Made by a program: the position numbers and the translations under genes. The notes under the pieces were generated by a model that was not told the origin of the DNA, ran no database searches, and saw only the letters and a list, made by a program, of their open reading frames with translations. From Fusicatenibacter saccharivorans (lineage in GTDB: Bacteria > Bacillota > Clostridia > Lachnospirales > Lachnospiraceae): 64,000 nt of DNA. The stretch lies in assembly GCF_015557635.1 (NCBI RefSeq), contig NZ_JADNOP010000018.1, positions 1 to 64,000 of the forward strand, read 5' to 3'. How positions within the stretch are numbered: the stretch's first letter is position 1; each line of letters opens with the position of its first letter. This document shows positions 48,980 through 58,720 of this stretch, piece after piece.

Positions 48980-49627
48980 ATGGCCAATAAAAGAAATTAC
49001 CAGAAGGAGCTGGATGCGAAGATTGCAGGACTTCACGGTGAAGTTCCGACCTTGCTGCTGCACAGCTGCTGTGCGCCGTGCAGCAGTTACGTGCTGGAAT
49101 ATCTGTCGCAGTATTTTTCCATTACGCTCTTTTACTATAATCCCAACATCTATCCGCCGACGGAGTACGAGCACCGCGTGGAGGAACAACAGCGTCTGAT
49201 CCATTCTCTTCCCGCCGTGCATCCGATTTCCTTCTGCCCCGGCCCGTACGATTCTGACCGGTTCTATGAGCTGACACGCGGGATGGAAAATGTGCCGGAG
49301 GGCGGCGAGCGCTGTTTTGTCTGCTATGAAATACGGCTCCGCGAAGCGGCCGAAATGGCAAAGCAGCTCAAACTCGACTATTTTACAACAACCCTCTCCA
49401 TCAGCCCGCTGAAAAACGCGGAAAAGCTGAATGAAATCGGAGAACGGCTTGCCGCCGAATACGGGATCCCATATCTCAATTCAGATTTCAAGAAACGGGG
49501 CGGCTACCAGCGTTCCATCGAACTTTCCCATGAATACGGCCTCTACCGCCAGGACTACTGCGGCTGCGTCTTTTCCCGCCGGGAACGCGACGCACGGGTG
49601 GCAGCACAGGAAAATGGCAACAGCTGA
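48980..49627 (+). CDS. queH: Epoxyqueuosine reductase QueH
   Basis: A 215-residue enzyme performing the last step of queuosine tRNA modification (epoxyqueuosine to queuosine). Seen: HSCCAPCSSYVLEYL with the vicinal cysteines, FYYNPNIYPPTEYEHR, ERCFVCYEIRLREAA, TTTLSISPLKNAEKLNEIG and QDYCGCVFSRRER. Cysteines bind an iron-sulfur cluster and a metal. AGGAGG precedes at longer spacing, in a short divergent spacer from the ABC operon. A non-orthologous replacement of QueG, typical of Clostridia. Confidence 0.92.
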   Translation: MANKRNYQKELDAKIAGLHGEVPTLLLHSCCAPCSSYVLEYLSQYFSITLFYYNPNIYPPTEYEHRVEEQQRLIHSLPAVHPISFCPGPYDSDRFYELTRGMENVPEGGERCFVCYEIRLREAAEMAKQLKLDYFTTTLSISPLKNAEKLNEIGERLAAEYGIPYLNSDFKKRGGYQRSIELSHEYGLYRQDYCGCVFSRRERDARVAAQENGNS

Positions 49628-49706
49628 TGTGCTCTTTGAAGTGCCTGGCCAAAAGCTCCGTCAGGATATGCTGTACGAACTGATTTTCCTGAAACTTGTA
49701 ACAGCA

Positions 49707-49746
49707 AACGCCCTTTGCAGCAGATCTTTTTCCTGCAAAGGGCGTT
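49707..49746 (+). terminator. Hairpin downstream of queH
   Basis: AACGCCCTTTGCAG / CTGCAAAGGGCGTT, a 14-base perfect stem; the T tract is weak. Confidence 0.5.
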
Positions 49747-49778
49747 CGTATTTCTGTCATATTTCTCATGATACCAGA

Positions 49779-49809
49779 AAACCCGCAGAACCTTACGTCC
49801 TGCGGGTTT
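49779..49809 (-). terminator. Terminator of the tRNA-Thr gene
   Basis: AAACCCGCAG / CTGCGGGTTT directly after the tRNA on the minus strand, ending in TTTT. Confidence 0.6.
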
Positions 49810-49819
49810 CTAAAGAATA

Positions 49820-49892
49820 AGCCGAAAATCAGATTCGAACTGACGACCCCTTCATTACGAGTGAAGTGCTCTACCGGCTGAGCTATTTCGGC
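49820..49892 (-). tRNA. tRNA-Thr (anticodon CGT)
   Basis: Acceptor stem GCCGAAA / TTTCGGC, D arm GCTCAGCCGGTAGAGC, anticodon arm CTTCA-CTCGTAA-TGAAG with anticodon CGT (reads ACG), T arm GTCAG-TTCGAAT-CTGAT. CCA is not encoded. Confidence 0.93.
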
Positions 49893-50203
49893 CTGTGAAA
49901 TTCATTTCCTGAATGACACAATCATTATTATACCGTATTTTTTTGAAATTGCAAGCATTTTTTTGAAATTTATGAATCTTTTTCTAAAATTTGTTCCGCC
50001 CCACTGATTTCCCGCCGTTTCCATCCCTGTTGTTTTCACCTCCCTGGCGCAAATTTTATGCATAAACTTTGTCCTTACTTTCAAAAATCAAGGAAAACCA
50101 TCCCTTTTCCTTATAAAAATTAATGTATTTTGAAAGAAAAGCATTGACAACCGCCAAAAAAGTAAGTATAGTTTTTAACTAAAGGAAGAAAGGGGCTGTT
50201 GTC
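49893..50203 (+). other. Gap upstream of citrate synthase
   Basis: About 310 AT-rich bases with the tRNA-Thr promoter on one side and the citrate synthase promoter on the other. No further gene or repeat is seen. Confidence 0.5.
50144..50172 (+). promoter_or_regulatory. Promoter of citrate synthase
   Basis: TTGACA (50144-50149), 17 bp, TATAGT (50167-50172), followed by GAAAGGGG before the start. Confidence 0.7.
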
Positions 50204-51604
50204 ATGACCATGCAATACGATAATCTGGAAGACAAGCTCAGTCAGCTTGTAGAGTATACGAAAGATTCCGGAAAGATTGATTTATCTTTATACACTGAGT
50301 ACGATGTAAAACGGGGACTGCGTGATTCCACTGGTAAAGGTGTTCTCACCGGCCTGACCGAAATTTCCGATGTTATCGGCTTCGATATTGATGAGCGCAC
50401 CGGCGAAAAAGTTCCGACCGATGGCCGTCTCTATTTTCAGGGCTATAACGTCGCAGATCTGATCAAAGGTATGGAAGGACGACGCTTCGGTTTTGAAGAG
50501 ATTACCTATCTTCTTCTGTTCGGTTCTCTTCCGACAGAACCGCAGTTAAATGATTTCAACGAAATTTTAAGTATCTACCGCGAGCTGCCGGACACTTTTG
50601 TCCGCGACGTTGTCATGAAGGCAACCAGCAAAAACATGATGAATACTCTGCAGCGCTGTGTGCTGACCCTGTATTCCTACGACGAAAAGCCAGATGACAT
50701 TTCCATTCCGAACGTCCTCCGCCAGGCTTTGAGTCTGATCGCCAAAATGCCGCTGATCGCCGTTTACGGCTACCATGCATACCGCCACTACCACGAAAAC
50801 CAGAACCTGATTATCCGAAATCCGAAACCGGAGCTGTCGATGGCTGAAAACATTCTGCAGATGCTTCACCCGGATGGAGATTACACTGCTCTGGAGGCAA
50901 AGGTTCTCGATGTTGCGTTAATTCTTCACGCAGACCACGGCGGCGGAAATAACTCAACATTTACGACACACGTTGTCTCCTCCTCCGGAACCGATACCTA
51001 CTCTGCTGTTGCGGCTTCTTTAAGTTCCTTAAAAGGACCGCGCCACGGCGGTGCCAACTTGAAGGTTATGGAGATGTTTGAAAATATTGAAGAGAATGTT
51101 ACAAACTGGGAAGACGAAAACGAACTGCGCACCTACCTGACCAAAATGCTTGATCGTGAAGCATTCGATGGAACTGGTCTTGTCTACGGTATGGGCCATG
51201 CTGTTTATACCCTGTCCGATCCACGTTGTGTGATTCTGAAAGAATATGCAAAGAAGCTTTCCGCTGAGAAGCACCGCGAGAAAGAATTTGCTCTCTATGA
51301 GTCTGTAGAACGCATTGCCGGCGAGTGTATCGCCAAAAAGCGCCGTCTGCTCAAACCAGTCTGTGCAAATGTTGATTTCTACAGCGGTTTCGTCTACACA
51401 ATGCTTGGCCTTCCAAAAGAGCTCTACACCCCGATCTTTGCTATCTCCCGTATCTCCGGCTGGTCCGCACACCGGATCGAAGAGCTTGTCAACGAAGGAA
51501 AGATCATCCGTCCGGCTTATAAATATGTCGGTCATCATCGTCCGTACGTTGCCATTGAAAGAAGAACCCCAAGAAAGACTTCCCACAGTTTTTCAAATAA
51601 CTAA
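50204..51604 (+). CDS. Citrate synthase
   Basis: A 466-residue enzyme condensing oxaloacetate with acetyl-CoA. Active-site blocks: LILHADHGGGNNSTFT, SLKGPRHGGANLKV, YGMGHAVYTLSDPR and NVDFYSGFVYTMLGLP (catalytic His and Asp). The N-terminal about 90 residues are longer than in the short thermophile type, as in other Clostridia forms annotated citrate/2-methylcitrate synthase. It stands alone with its own promoter and terminator; in Clostridia it feeds glutamate synthesis through a partial TCA branch. Confidence 0.92.
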   Translation: MTMQYDNLEDKLSQLVEYTKDSGKIDLSLYTEYDVKRGLRDSTGKGVLTGLTEISDVIGFDIDERTGEKVPTDGRLYFQGYNVADLIKGMEGRRFGFEEITYLLLFGSLPTEPQLNDFNEILSIYRELPDTFVRDVVMKATSKNMMNTLQRCVLTLYSYDEKPDDISIPNVLRQALSLIAKMPLIAVYGYHAYRHYHENQNLIIRNPKPELSMAENILQMLHPDGDYTALEAKVLDVALILHADHGGGNNSTFTTHVVSSSGTDTYSAVAASLSSLKGPRHGGANLKVMEMFENIEENVTNWEDENELRTYLTKMLDREAFDGTGLVYGMGHAVYTLSDPRCVILKEYAKKLSAEKHREKEFALYESVERIAGECIAKKRRLLKPVCANVDFYSGFVYTMLGLPKELYTPIFAISRISGWSAHRIEELVNEGKIIRPAYKYVGHHRPYVAIERRTPRKTSHSFSNN

Positions 51605-51614
51605 AAAATTATGC

Positions 51615-51664
51615 AAAAAGGACACCTGCCCGTACCGTTCTGGTATCGGGCAGGTGTCCTTTTA
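51615..51664. terminator. Terminator of citrate synthase
   Basis: AAAAAGGACACCTGCCCG / CGGGCAGGTGTCCTTTT, strong in both directions. Confidence 0.75.
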
Positions 51665-51729
51665 TTGCCAAGTGATCTCTCGAAAAACCCGCGGAGCGTG
51701 CTTCTCATGGTTATAAACAAAACTCTGCG

Positions 51730-53985
51730 TTATACCCGGATCTTTGTTCCCTTGGTGTCTCGTTTTGCCAGCTTAATCTTCGCTGTCAGAGAAATCTCTT
51801 TGTCGTGATACGTGATCGTGTAATCCATCCGGCTTGCCAGCAGATACGCATGCTCTACCGCGTCGTCCTCTGCCATACGGATACCACGCACACCAACGGC
51901 TGCTTTTTTCTTCTCCGGCACTTCACTCGTAAGGAAGCGCAGAAAGACACCGTTTTTCGTCTGCAGAACCACATACTCCTGCTCCTGGCAGACCTCGGCA
52001 AGAATCAGACGATCCTCCTCGGATGAAAGCTTCGTCGCCGCGATCGTTCGTTTTACGACATCAAACTCGGATCCATCGACAAGTTTTACCATACCGGCCG
52101 CGCTGACGAACAGCAGCTTATTGTTCTTGATATTTTCCAGTGCATCGACGTAAATCATCTGCTCCTTCTGGCTGCTGTAATTTCCAAGGTTGTCGATCGG
52201 CGTTCCCTTGTCACGGAATCTTCCATACGGGATGTCCATTACTTTGATGCTGTGCATCATGCCAAGATCCGTAAAAACGCAGATCTTATCGGTGTTTTTG
52301 CACTGGAACACATATTTGTTCTCGTTGTGCACAGCCTCTTTGTTCCGCTCGTAAGCAGACGTATCGATCGTCTTCGCATAACCGAAGCGGTCCATCAGGA
52401 AGACAACATCCATCTCCTCGACCTTCGGCTCCTCAAGAACAATCGCCTCAGCATTCTCAATCGCCGTTTTCCGCTTGTGGCCATACTCTTTTTTAATCTG
52501 CGTCAGATCTTCCATAATAACTTCCGACATCGAGTCGTAATGATTTAAGATATCCTCGTATTTCGTAATCTTCGCCACAGTCGCCTCATGATCTTTTAAG
52601 AGTGCTTCCATTTCCAGTCCGATCAGTTTCTGCAGACGCATCTCCAGAATCGCCGTTGCCTGGCGTTCCGTAAAGCAGAGCTGTGCTGCCATACGCTCAC
52701 TTGACTTTGATTTGAAGCGGATACCATCGGTCACACCCATAATCAGACACTCTTTGACCTGCTTCTGTGTCTTGCTTCCGCGCAGGATCTCAATGATCAG
52801 ATCGATCACATCGCATGCCTTGATCAGACCTTCCTGCACCTCGCGGCGCTCCATCTCTTTGCGGAGAAGGTTCTGGTATTTGCGGGTTGCCACTTCAAAC
52901 TGGAAATCAACGTGATACTCGATCACCTGTTTAAGGCTTAACGTCTCCGGTCTTCCATCTGCCACGGCGAGCATGTTGACACCGAACGTATCTTCCAGAC
53001 GTGTTTTCTTGTACAGCAGATTCGTGATCCGCTCCACATCCGCGCCTTTTTTCAGTTCGAGCACGATGCGTGTTCCTTCTTTCGAGGACTGGTTGGAAAT
53101 GTCGACAATTTCCGGCGCTTTCTTGCTCTCCACAAGCCCCGCCACATCGTTCAGGAACTTTCCGATGTTCGCACCGATCATCGGGTACGGAATTTCGGTG
53201 ATCACAAGATACTGCTTTCCGTTTCTGCCTTTCTCCACTTCCACCTTTCCGCGGATTTTAATCTTTCCGACACCTTTTTCGTAGATCGACAGCAGGTCAT
53301 CCTGATTGACGACAATACCGCCGGTCGGGAAATCCGGTCCTTTGATGTATTTCATCAGACCTTTGACGGTGATGTCATTGTTTTTCATGTAGGCCTTGAC
53401 CGCATCCACAATCTCACACAGGTTGTGCGGCGGAATGCTTGTTGCCATACCGACAGCGATACCGTCTGCGCCATTCAACAGAAGGTTCGGCACGCGCACC
53501 GGCAGAACAGACGGCTCTTTTTCCGTCTCGTCGAAGTTCGGTACGAAATCGACAACGTCTTTGTCGAGATCCTTTAAATAGACCTCCTGTGTAATTTTCT
53601 GCAGTCTCGCCTCGGTGTATCGCATTGCAGCGGCACCGTCACCCTCAATCGATCCGAAGTTTCCGTGACCGTCCACAAGCGGCTGCCCTTTTTTGAAATC
53701 CTGTGCCATTACGACAAGAGCATCGTAAATGGAACTGTCGCCGTGCGGATGGTATTTACCCATCGTATCGCCGACGATACGCGCGCACTTTCGGAACGGC
53801 TTGTCGTACTGGATGCCGAGCTCATACATGTCATACAGAGTACGGCGCTGTACCGGCTTTAAACCGTCCCGCACGTCCGGAAGCGCTCGGGAAATGATGA
53901 CGCTCATCGCATAATCAATATAAGATTTCTGCATAACCTCAGAATATTCGGTCCGTATAATCTGATCTTCTGATTTTTCTCTCAT
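51730..53985 (-). CDS. parC: DNA topoisomerase IV subunit A (ParC-type)
   Basis: A 751-residue breakage-reunion subunit. Active-site tyrosine in [12 protein letters not shown]; quinolone pocket [16 protein letters not shown] with Ser and Tyr at the usual positions (no classic resistance change seen). The C-terminal beta-pinwheel (from about 510) lacks the GyrA box QRRGGKG; the equivalent stretch reads [14 protein letters not shown]. That favours ParC over GyrA. It lies 18 bases after parE on the same strand. It would decatenate chromosomes after replication. Confidence 0.86.
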   Translation of the reverse strand: MREKSEDQIIRTEYSEVMQKSYIDYAMSVIISRALPDVRDGLKPVQRRTLYDMYELGIQYDKPFRKCARIVGDTMGKYHPHGDSSIYDALVVMAQDFKKGQPLVDGHGNFGSIEGDGAAAMRYTEARLQKITQEVYLKDLDKDVVDFVPNFDETEKEPSVLPVRVPNLLLNGADGIAVGMATSIPPHNLCEIVDAVKAYMKNNDITVKGLMKYIKGPDFPTGGIVVNQDDLLSIYEKGVGKIKIRGKVEVEKGRNGKQYLVITEIPYPMIGANIGKFLNDVAGLVESKKAPEIVDISNQSSKEGTRIVLELKKGADVERITNLLYKKTRLEDTFGVNMLAVADGRPETLSLKQVIEYHVDFQFEVATRKYQNLLRKEMERREVQEGLIKACDVIDLIIEILRGSKTQKQVKECLIMGVTDGIRFKSKSSERMAAQLCFTERQATAILEMRLQKLIGLEMEALLKDHEATVAKITKYEDILNHYDSMSEVIMEDLTQIKKEYGHKRKTAIENAEAIVLEEPKVEEMDVVFLMDRFGYAKTIDTSAYERNKEAVHNENKYVFQCKNTDKICVFTDLGMMHSIKVMDIPYGRFRDKGTPIDNLGNYSSQKEQMIYVDALENIKNNKLLFVSAAGMVKLVDGSEFDVVKRTIAATKLSSEEDRLILAEVCQEQEYVVLQTKNGVFLRFLTSEVPEKKKAAVGVRGIRMAEDDAVEHAYLLASRMDYTITYHDKEISLTAKIKLAKRDTKGTKIRV

Positions 53986-54003
53986 CTTCCTTTGTCCTTC
54001 CTG

Positions 54004-55929
54004 TTAAATATCCAGCTCTGCATCGGTTGCATGCTCATAAATAAATGCTTTCCGCGGCGGAACCTCGGTTCCCATCAGTACTTCCGTCACATCGGAGGCC
54101 ATACGGGCATCCTCGATCTCCACACGCTTCAAAAGTCTCGTCTCCGGATTCAGCGTCGTCTCCCAGAGCTGCTCCGGGTCCATCTCGCCAAGACCTTTGT
54201 AGCGCTGCAGCGTAAATTTTTCTTTGTGTGTCTTTCTGTATTTTTCCAGTGCTTTGTCGTCGTACAGATACTCTTCTTTTCCGCGGGACGGCATTGCCTT
54301 GTAAAGAGGCGGCATCGCGATATAGACATGTCCCTCGTAGATCAGCTCCGGCATGAAACGGTAGAACAATGTCAGCAGCAGCGTTGAAATATGCGCACCG
54401 TCGACATCGGCATCTGCCATGATGATAATTTTATCGTAACGGAGCTTTGTGATATCGAAGTCGTTGCCGTAACCCTCGGAAAAGCCGCAGCCGAATGCAT
54501 TGATCATGGATTTGATCTCGGCATTTGCCAGAACTTTATCAATAGAAGCCTTCTCTACGTTCAGAATCTTACCGCGGATCGGCAGAATCGCCTGGAAATT
54601 ACGGTCACGCGCCGTCTTTGCGGAACCGCCCGCAGAATCTCCCTCGACGATAAAGATCTCGCACAGCGACGGATCCTTTTTCTCGCAGTTTGCCAGTTTT
54701 CCGTTCGTATCAAACGAATATTTCTGCTTGGTCAGCATATTCGTCTTGGCTTTTTCTTCGCTTCTGCGGATTTTGGCAGATCGCTCAGCGCAGGCAAGAA
54801 CATTTTTCAGCACTTCGAGATTGCGGTCGAAATACAGCGGAATCTCCTCGCCCGTTACTTTTCCGGCGGCCTTTGCCGCATCCGGGTTGTCCAGCTTCGT
54901 TTTTGTCTGGCCCTCGAACCGCGGATCCGGGTGCTTGATCGAAATAACAGCGGTCATACCATTTCGGATATCCGATCCCGTAAAGTTATTGTCTTTTTCT
55001 TTTAAGACACCGATCTCTCTGGCATAGCTGTTCATAATCGTCGTAAAGGTCGACTTGAAACCGGAAATATGGGTACCGCCCTCAGCGTTGTAGATATTAT
55101 TACAGAAGCCGAGCACGTTTTCCTGGAATTCGTTGATATACTGGAACGCACATTCCACGGTAATGCCCTCAGATTCCCCTTTGAAATAAATCGGATCGTG
55201 GATTGCCTCTTTGTTCTTATTCAGATCGCGCACAAAACCAACAATGCCGTCCGGCTCGTGATACGTCAGGTGCTCCTCTTTTCCATCGCGCAGATCGGAA
55301 AAATAAATGGTAAGCGCCGGGTTCAGATATGCAGTCTCATGGAGACGGCTTTTGACCTCTGTTGCGGAAAAACGTGTTTTCTCAAAGATTTCCGGATCCG
55401 GCAGGAAGTTGATGCGGGTTCCGCTGTTCTTCGTTTTTCCGATCTTCGGCAGCAGCCCATCCTCATCGAGTTCCTGTACGGCAACACCTCGTTCGTAGCG
55501 GTCGTGGTAAACCCAGCCGCCTAGGCTGACCTGTACGTCAAGATAGGTGGAAAGCGCATTGACAACCGAAGAACCGACACCGTGCAGACCGCCGCTTGTC
55601 TTGTACGCATTGTTGTCGAATTTACCGCCGGCGTGCAGGGTTGTAAAAACGAGACGCTCCGCCGGAACGCCTTTTTCATGCATGCCGACCGGGATTCCGC
55701 GGCCGTTGTCAGTCACGGTCGCCGAGCCGTCTGCTTCAAGTGTTACGTGAATGGTGTCGCAGTAGCCCGCAAGATGCTCGTCCACCGCATTGTCTACAAT
55801 TTCATAAATCAGATGATTCAGGCCTTTCCGCGAGGTACTTCCGATATACATACCAGGGCGCTTACGCACTGCTTCGAGACCTTCCAGCACGGAAATACTG
55901 CTGGCATCATACGTTTCTTTTTTTGGCAT
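54004..55929 (-). CDS. parE: DNA topoisomerase IV subunit B (ParE-type)
   Basis: A 641-residue ATPase subunit: EIVDNAVDEHLAGY, TVTDNGRGIPVGMH and TSGGLHGVGSSVVNALS (GHKL ATP site), then the TOPRIM EIFIVEGDSAGGSAK, PIRGKILNVEKA, and IIMADADVDGAHI (metal-binding DxD), QRYKGLGEMDPEQLW. Length matches GyrB and ParE alike; assignment to ParE rests on the ParC-type partner directly downstream. First gene of the pair. Confidence 0.87.
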   Translation of the reverse strand: MPKKETYDASSISVLEGLEAVRKRPGMYIGSTSRKGLNHLIYEIVDNAVDEHLAGYCDTIHVTLEADGSATVTDNGRGIPVGMHEKGVPAERLVFTTLHAGGKFDNNAYKTSGGLHGVGSSVVNALSTYLDVQVSLGGWVYHDRYERGVAVQELDEDGLLPKIGKTKNSGTRINFLPDPEIFEKTRFSATEVKSRLHETAYLNPALTIYFSDLRDGKEEHLTYHEPDGIVGFVRDLNKNKEAIHDPIYFKGESEGITVECAFQYINEFQENVLGFCNNIYNAEGGTHISGFKSTFTTIMNSYAREIGVLKEKDNNFTGSDIRNGMTAVISIKHPDPRFEGQTKTKLDNPDAAKAAGKVTGEEIPLYFDRNLEVLKNVLACAERSAKIRRSEEKAKTNMLTKQKYSFDTNGKLANCEKKDPSLCEIFIVEGDSAGGSAKTARDRNFQAILPIRGKILNVEKASIDKVLANAEIKSMINAFGCGFSEGYGNDFDITKLRYDKIIIMADADVDGAHISTLLLTLFYRFMPELIYEGHVYIAMPPLYKAMPSRGKEEYLYDDKALEKYRKTHKEKFTLQRYKGLGEMDPEQLWETTLNPETRLLKRVEIEDARMASDVTEVLMGTEVPPRKAFIYEHATDAELDI

Positions 55930-56050
55930 AACTGTTCTATCCTCACTTATGTGTTACTGTCTTTTTCTCTTAAAAATACTTCTGTCTGTCCCATTTTGGG
56001 GCACAGTATTTTATTATATCATTTTTCTTCCCGGAATAGCAAGATTTTCT

Positions 56051-56713
56051 TTAGAAGAAAGAATCTCCTCCGTTCATCAGCTCCTTAAAAGAAGTCACGT
56101 AGCGGTCTGCTTCCTGCTCCATCTTTGCGCGGTTTCCTTCCCCGCTTCTGTCATACACGCCCACAGCCGCAAATCCGCCCATTTTGGCGCCGCGGATTCC
56201 CGTTAGGATATCTTCATATACCACACACGTTTCCGGCGGAAGAGACAGCTTTTCAGCCGCTTTCTCGTAGATATCCGGAAAGCCCTTGCCGCGCTTTACT
56301 TCCGAGACGGTGACAAATGCTTTAAAATACCCATAAATCCCATTTCTCTTTAAGGCCGGCTCATACAGCTCCGGGCTCGATGAGGTAGCAACCGCCATGC
56401 GGATTCCTTTTTCTTTTAAATAGCGGAGATATTCTGCTGCCCCGTCTTTTAACTCCACTTCATACGTATAGGCGTCGACCGCCATCTGATGCCACTCCTG
56501 AATCAGCTCTTCCGGCGTTTCCGGAAAGCCGAACCGTCTGATCGTGTAGCGAGCAGCCTCCAGAAAGCCGAGCGGTGTAATCGCTTCCTGATAATCCGGC
56601 GGAACCTCAAGTCCTCTCTTCTTTAAAAATGCAACATCGATGTCATCCCAGACCCGCATCGAGTCGAGCAGTGTTCCGTCCAGATCAAAAATGGCTCCTT
56701 TGTACTGTTTCAT
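56051..56713 (-). CDS. HAD-superfamily phosphatase (beta-phosphoglucomutase-like)
   Basis: A 220-residue hydrolase with motif I FDLDGTLLDS, motif II VATSSSPELYEPAL, motif III lysine in VKRGKGFPDIY and motif IV CVVYEDILTGIRGAKMGGF. The helical cap between residues 18 and 85 places it in subfamily IA. Substrate cannot be inferred. The signature acid after DLDGT and the KGxPDI block resemble sugar-phosphate phosphatases. GGAGAAGAC precedes the ATG. Confidence 0.85.
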   Translation of the reverse strand: MKQYKGAIFDLDGTLLDSMRVWDDIDVAFLKKRGLEVPPDYQEAITPLGFLEAARYTIRRFGFPETPEELIQEWHQMAVDAYTYEVELKDGAAEYLRYLKEKGIRMAVATSSSPELYEPALKRNGIYGYFKAFVTVSEVKRGKGFPDIYEKAAEKLSLPPETCVVYEDILTGIRGAKMGGFAAVGVYDRSGEGNRAKMEQEADRYVTSFKELMNGGDSFF

Positions 56714-56879
56714 TTGTCTTCTCCTTCTCTATTCTAATCTTTTTTCTTTCTTTTTAGAACGTATTTCTGTTTTTTTAGAACATTTGTTTGTTTTATCATA
56801 CCATAACTGGCAAAAAATGCAAGTAAAATGCGAATTTCGCTACTTTTTGAAATTTTTTAAATTTTTTTCAAAAAAACAC

Positions 56880-56908
56880 TTGCATTTTCTCCAGACATCG
56901 TGTATTAT
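56880..56908 (+). promoter_or_regulatory. Promoter of the tRNA-Glu array
   Basis: TTGCAT (56880-56885), 17 bp, TATTAT (56903-56908), ten bases before the first tRNA. Confidence 0.65.
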
Positions 56909-56918
56909 AAGCGAGTAC

Positions 56919-56990
56919 GGTTCGTTGGTCAAGAGGCTAAGACGTCGCCCTCTCACGGCGAAAACAGGGGTTCGATTCCCCTACGAACTG
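56919..56990 (+). tRNA. tRNA-Glu (anticodon CTC), copy 1
   Basis: Acceptor GGTTCGT / ACGAACT with discriminator G, anticodon arm TCGCC-CTCTCAC-GGCGA (CTC, reads GAG), T arm AGGGG-TTCGATT-CCCCT. CCA is not encoded. First of four identical genes. Confidence 0.93.
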
Positions 56991-57042
56991 CTGAAGGTTT
57001 TGCAGAATCCCTTCTCTTTAAAAATTCTGTTCTATATCATAC

Positions 57043-57114
57043 GGTTCGTTGGTCAAGAGGCTAAGACGTCGCCCTCTCACGGCGAAAACAGGGGTTCGAT
57101 TCCCCTACGAACTG
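57043..57114 (+). tRNA. tRNA-Glu (anticodon CTC), copy 2
   Basis: Identical to copy 1, exactly 124 bases downstream, with a 52-base spacer that is the same as the next spacer. Confidence 0.93.
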
Positions 57115-57166
57115 CTGAAGGTTTTGCAGAATCCCTTCTCTTTAAAAATTCTGTTCTATATCATAC

Positions 57167-57238
57167 GGTTCGTTGGTCAAGAGGCTAAGACGTCGCCCTC
57201 TCACGGCGAAAACAGGGGTTCGATTCCCCTACGAACTG
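57167..57238 (+). tRNA. tRNA-Glu (anticodon CTC), copy 3
   Basis: Identical to copies 1 and 2, again at 124-base spacing. Confidence 0.93.
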
Positions 57239-57291
57239 TTGAAGGTTTCACAGAGTTCCTTCTCTTTTAAAAATTCTGTTCTATATCATAT

Positions 57292-57363
57292 GGTTCGTTG
57301 GTCAAGAGGCTAAGACGTCGCCCTCTCACGGCGAAAACAGGGGTTCGATTCCCCTACGAACTG
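57292..57363 (+). tRNA. tRNA-Glu (anticodon CTC), copy 4
   Basis: Identical gene at 125-base spacing; the spacer before it differs by a few substitutions and one inserted base. A terminator follows. Confidence 0.93.
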
Positions 57364-57371
57364 CTTTTAAT

Positions 57372-57396
57372 CGGAGCCTGCATGGCTCCGTTTTTT
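57372..57396 (+). terminator. Terminator of the tRNA-Glu array
   Basis: CGGAGCC-TGCAT-GGCTCCG followed by six T. Confidence 0.8.
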
Positions 57397-57433
57397 GCTG
57401 TGCTGATTTTTTTCTTCCTATCATAAACGCCAG

Positions 57434-57468
57434 CAAAAAAGCCCGGCAGTTTTCTGCCGGACTTTTCC
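57434..57468 (-). terminator. Terminator of pepT
   Basis: GTCCGGCAG / CTGCCGGGC stem, ending in six T on the minus strand. Confidence 0.65.
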
Positions 57469-57486
57469 TTTTTTCTGACAACTCTT

Positions 57487-58704
57487 TTATTCTGCGTAGA
57501 TCTTAACCAGTTCTTTCAGCATTGCCATCGTCTTTTCCATCCCCTCAACAGTAATGTGCTCATACGGTCCATGGCATGCATATCCGCCGGTTCCGATGTT
57601 CGGGCACGGCAGACCCATGAAGCTTAAGCGTGCGCCATCTGTGCCGCCGCGGATCGGAAGAACGATCGGCTCTATGCCGGCTCTTCTGGCTGCCTCTTCG
57701 GCATTCTCAATCAGATGGTAGCAAGGACGGATCTTCTCAGCCATGTTGCGGTACTGCTCTTTGATCTCCAGTTTTACCGTTCCCTCGCCGTATTTTTCAT
57801 TCATTGCTTTTTCAATCCGGCGCAGATTCTCTTCTTTTGCTGCAAATTTCTCTGCATCGTGATCACGGATGATGTACTCGGACTCGGCATGTGCCACATC
57901 GCCGGACATACTGGTCAGATGATAGAAGCCTTCATATCCTTCGGTATTTCTCGGGGACTCTGCTTCCGGCAGAAGAGACTGGATCTCGCTTGCAACAGCG
58001 ATTGCATTGATCATCGTGTCTTTTGCTCCGCCTGGGTGGATGTTAAATCCGGTCACCGTGAATTTCGCTCCGGCTGCATTGAAGTTTTCGAATTCGATTT
58101 CTCCCTCTGTGCCGCCGTCCACGGTATAGGCAAACTCTGCGTCAAAGCCTGGAACATCAAAAAAGTCAGGGCCTTCACCGATCTCCTCATCCGGTGTAAA
58201 TCCGATGGAAATCGGACCGTGCGGGATTTCTCCGGCAAGAAGGGCTTCTGCCAGTGTCATAATCTCTGCCACGCCCGCCTTGTCATCTGCACCGAGCACC
58301 GTTGTTCCATCGCTTGTGATCAGCGTTCTTCCGGCCAGGGATGGAAGATGCGGGAATACTGAAACTTCCAGTGTTCTTCCGCTGTCAGCCAGCTTCAGAT
58401 CCTTTCCGTCATAATTTTCATGTACGATCGGATTTACCGCATGATCTGCAAAATCAGATACCGTATCCATGTGTGCGATAAATCCCAGTTTTGTCTTTCC
58501 TTCGTATCCTTTTGTTGCCGGAATTTTTCCATAGACGTAGCATTTATCCTCTACACGGACATCCGATACGCCGAGCGCTTTCATTTCTTCTGCAAGCTGG
58601 TCTGCCAGGACTCTCTGACACTCGGAAGACGGATGGGTTCCGCTCTTCTCATTGCTCGGTGTCGGCACTTTAACATAATTCAGTAATCTTTCATATGCTT
58701 TCAT
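57487..58704 (-). CDS. pepT: Peptidase T (tripeptide aminopeptidase)
   Basis: A 405-residue M20 metallopeptidase removing the N-terminal residue of tripeptides in the cytoplasm. Metal ligands and catalytic residues are visible: GFIAHMDTVSDF (His, Asp), GADDKAGVAEIM (bridging Asp), FTPDEEIGEGPD (catalytic Glu pair), AYTVDGGTEGEIEFE, and CPNIGTGGYACHGPYEHI. The lid domain carries GFNIHPGGAKDTMINA. AGGAGAAG precedes ATG 58704. It follows csoR on the same strand by 16 bases and could be co-transcribed. Confidence 0.92.
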   Translation of the reverse strand: MKAYERLLNYVKVPTPSNEKSGTHPSSECQRVLADQLAEEMKALGVSDVRVEDKCYVYGKIPATKGYEGKTKLGFIAHMDTVSDFADHAVNPIVHENYDGKDLKLADSGRTLEVSVFPHLPSLAGRTLITSDGTTVLGADDKAGVAEIMTLAEALLAGEIPHGPISIGFTPDEEIGEGPDFFDVPGFDAEFAYTVDGGTEGEIEFENFNAAGAKFTVTGFNIHPGGAKDTMINAIAVASEIQSLLPEAESPRNTEGYEGFYHLTSMSGDVAHAESEYIIRDHDAEKFAAKEENLRRIEKAMNEKYGEGTVKLEIKEQYRNMAEKIRPCYHLIENAEEAARRAGIEPIVLPIRGGTDGARLSFMGLPCPNIGTGGYACHGPYEHITVEGMEKTMAMLKELVKIYAE

Positions 58705-58720
58705 TTTCTTCTTCTCCTTC

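Larger units (their letters stand above)
56919..57363 (+). repeat. Tandem array of four tRNA-Glu units
   Basis: Units of 124, 124 and 125 bases include both the tRNA and the spacer (CTGAAGGTTTTGCAGAATCC...). Near identity of the spacers shows recent duplication by unequal crossover. One promoter and one terminator bracket the set. Confidence 0.9.

Noticed and set aside
51730-55929. Assignment of the topoisomerase pair as gyrase
   Set aside because: The A subunit has no GyrA box (QRRGGKG) and the pair is ordered parE-parC away from any origin-type genes; ParC/ParE fits better, though the B subunit alone cannot decide.
56640-57270. Open frames across the tRNA array with internally repeated peptide segments
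   Set aside because: The repetition comes from the tRNA genes and their spacers; no ribosome sites and complete overlap with tRNAs.
56919-57363. CRISPR-like repeat array
   Set aside because: Regular 124-base repeats are complete tRNA genes plus spacer; spacers are alike rather than unique.
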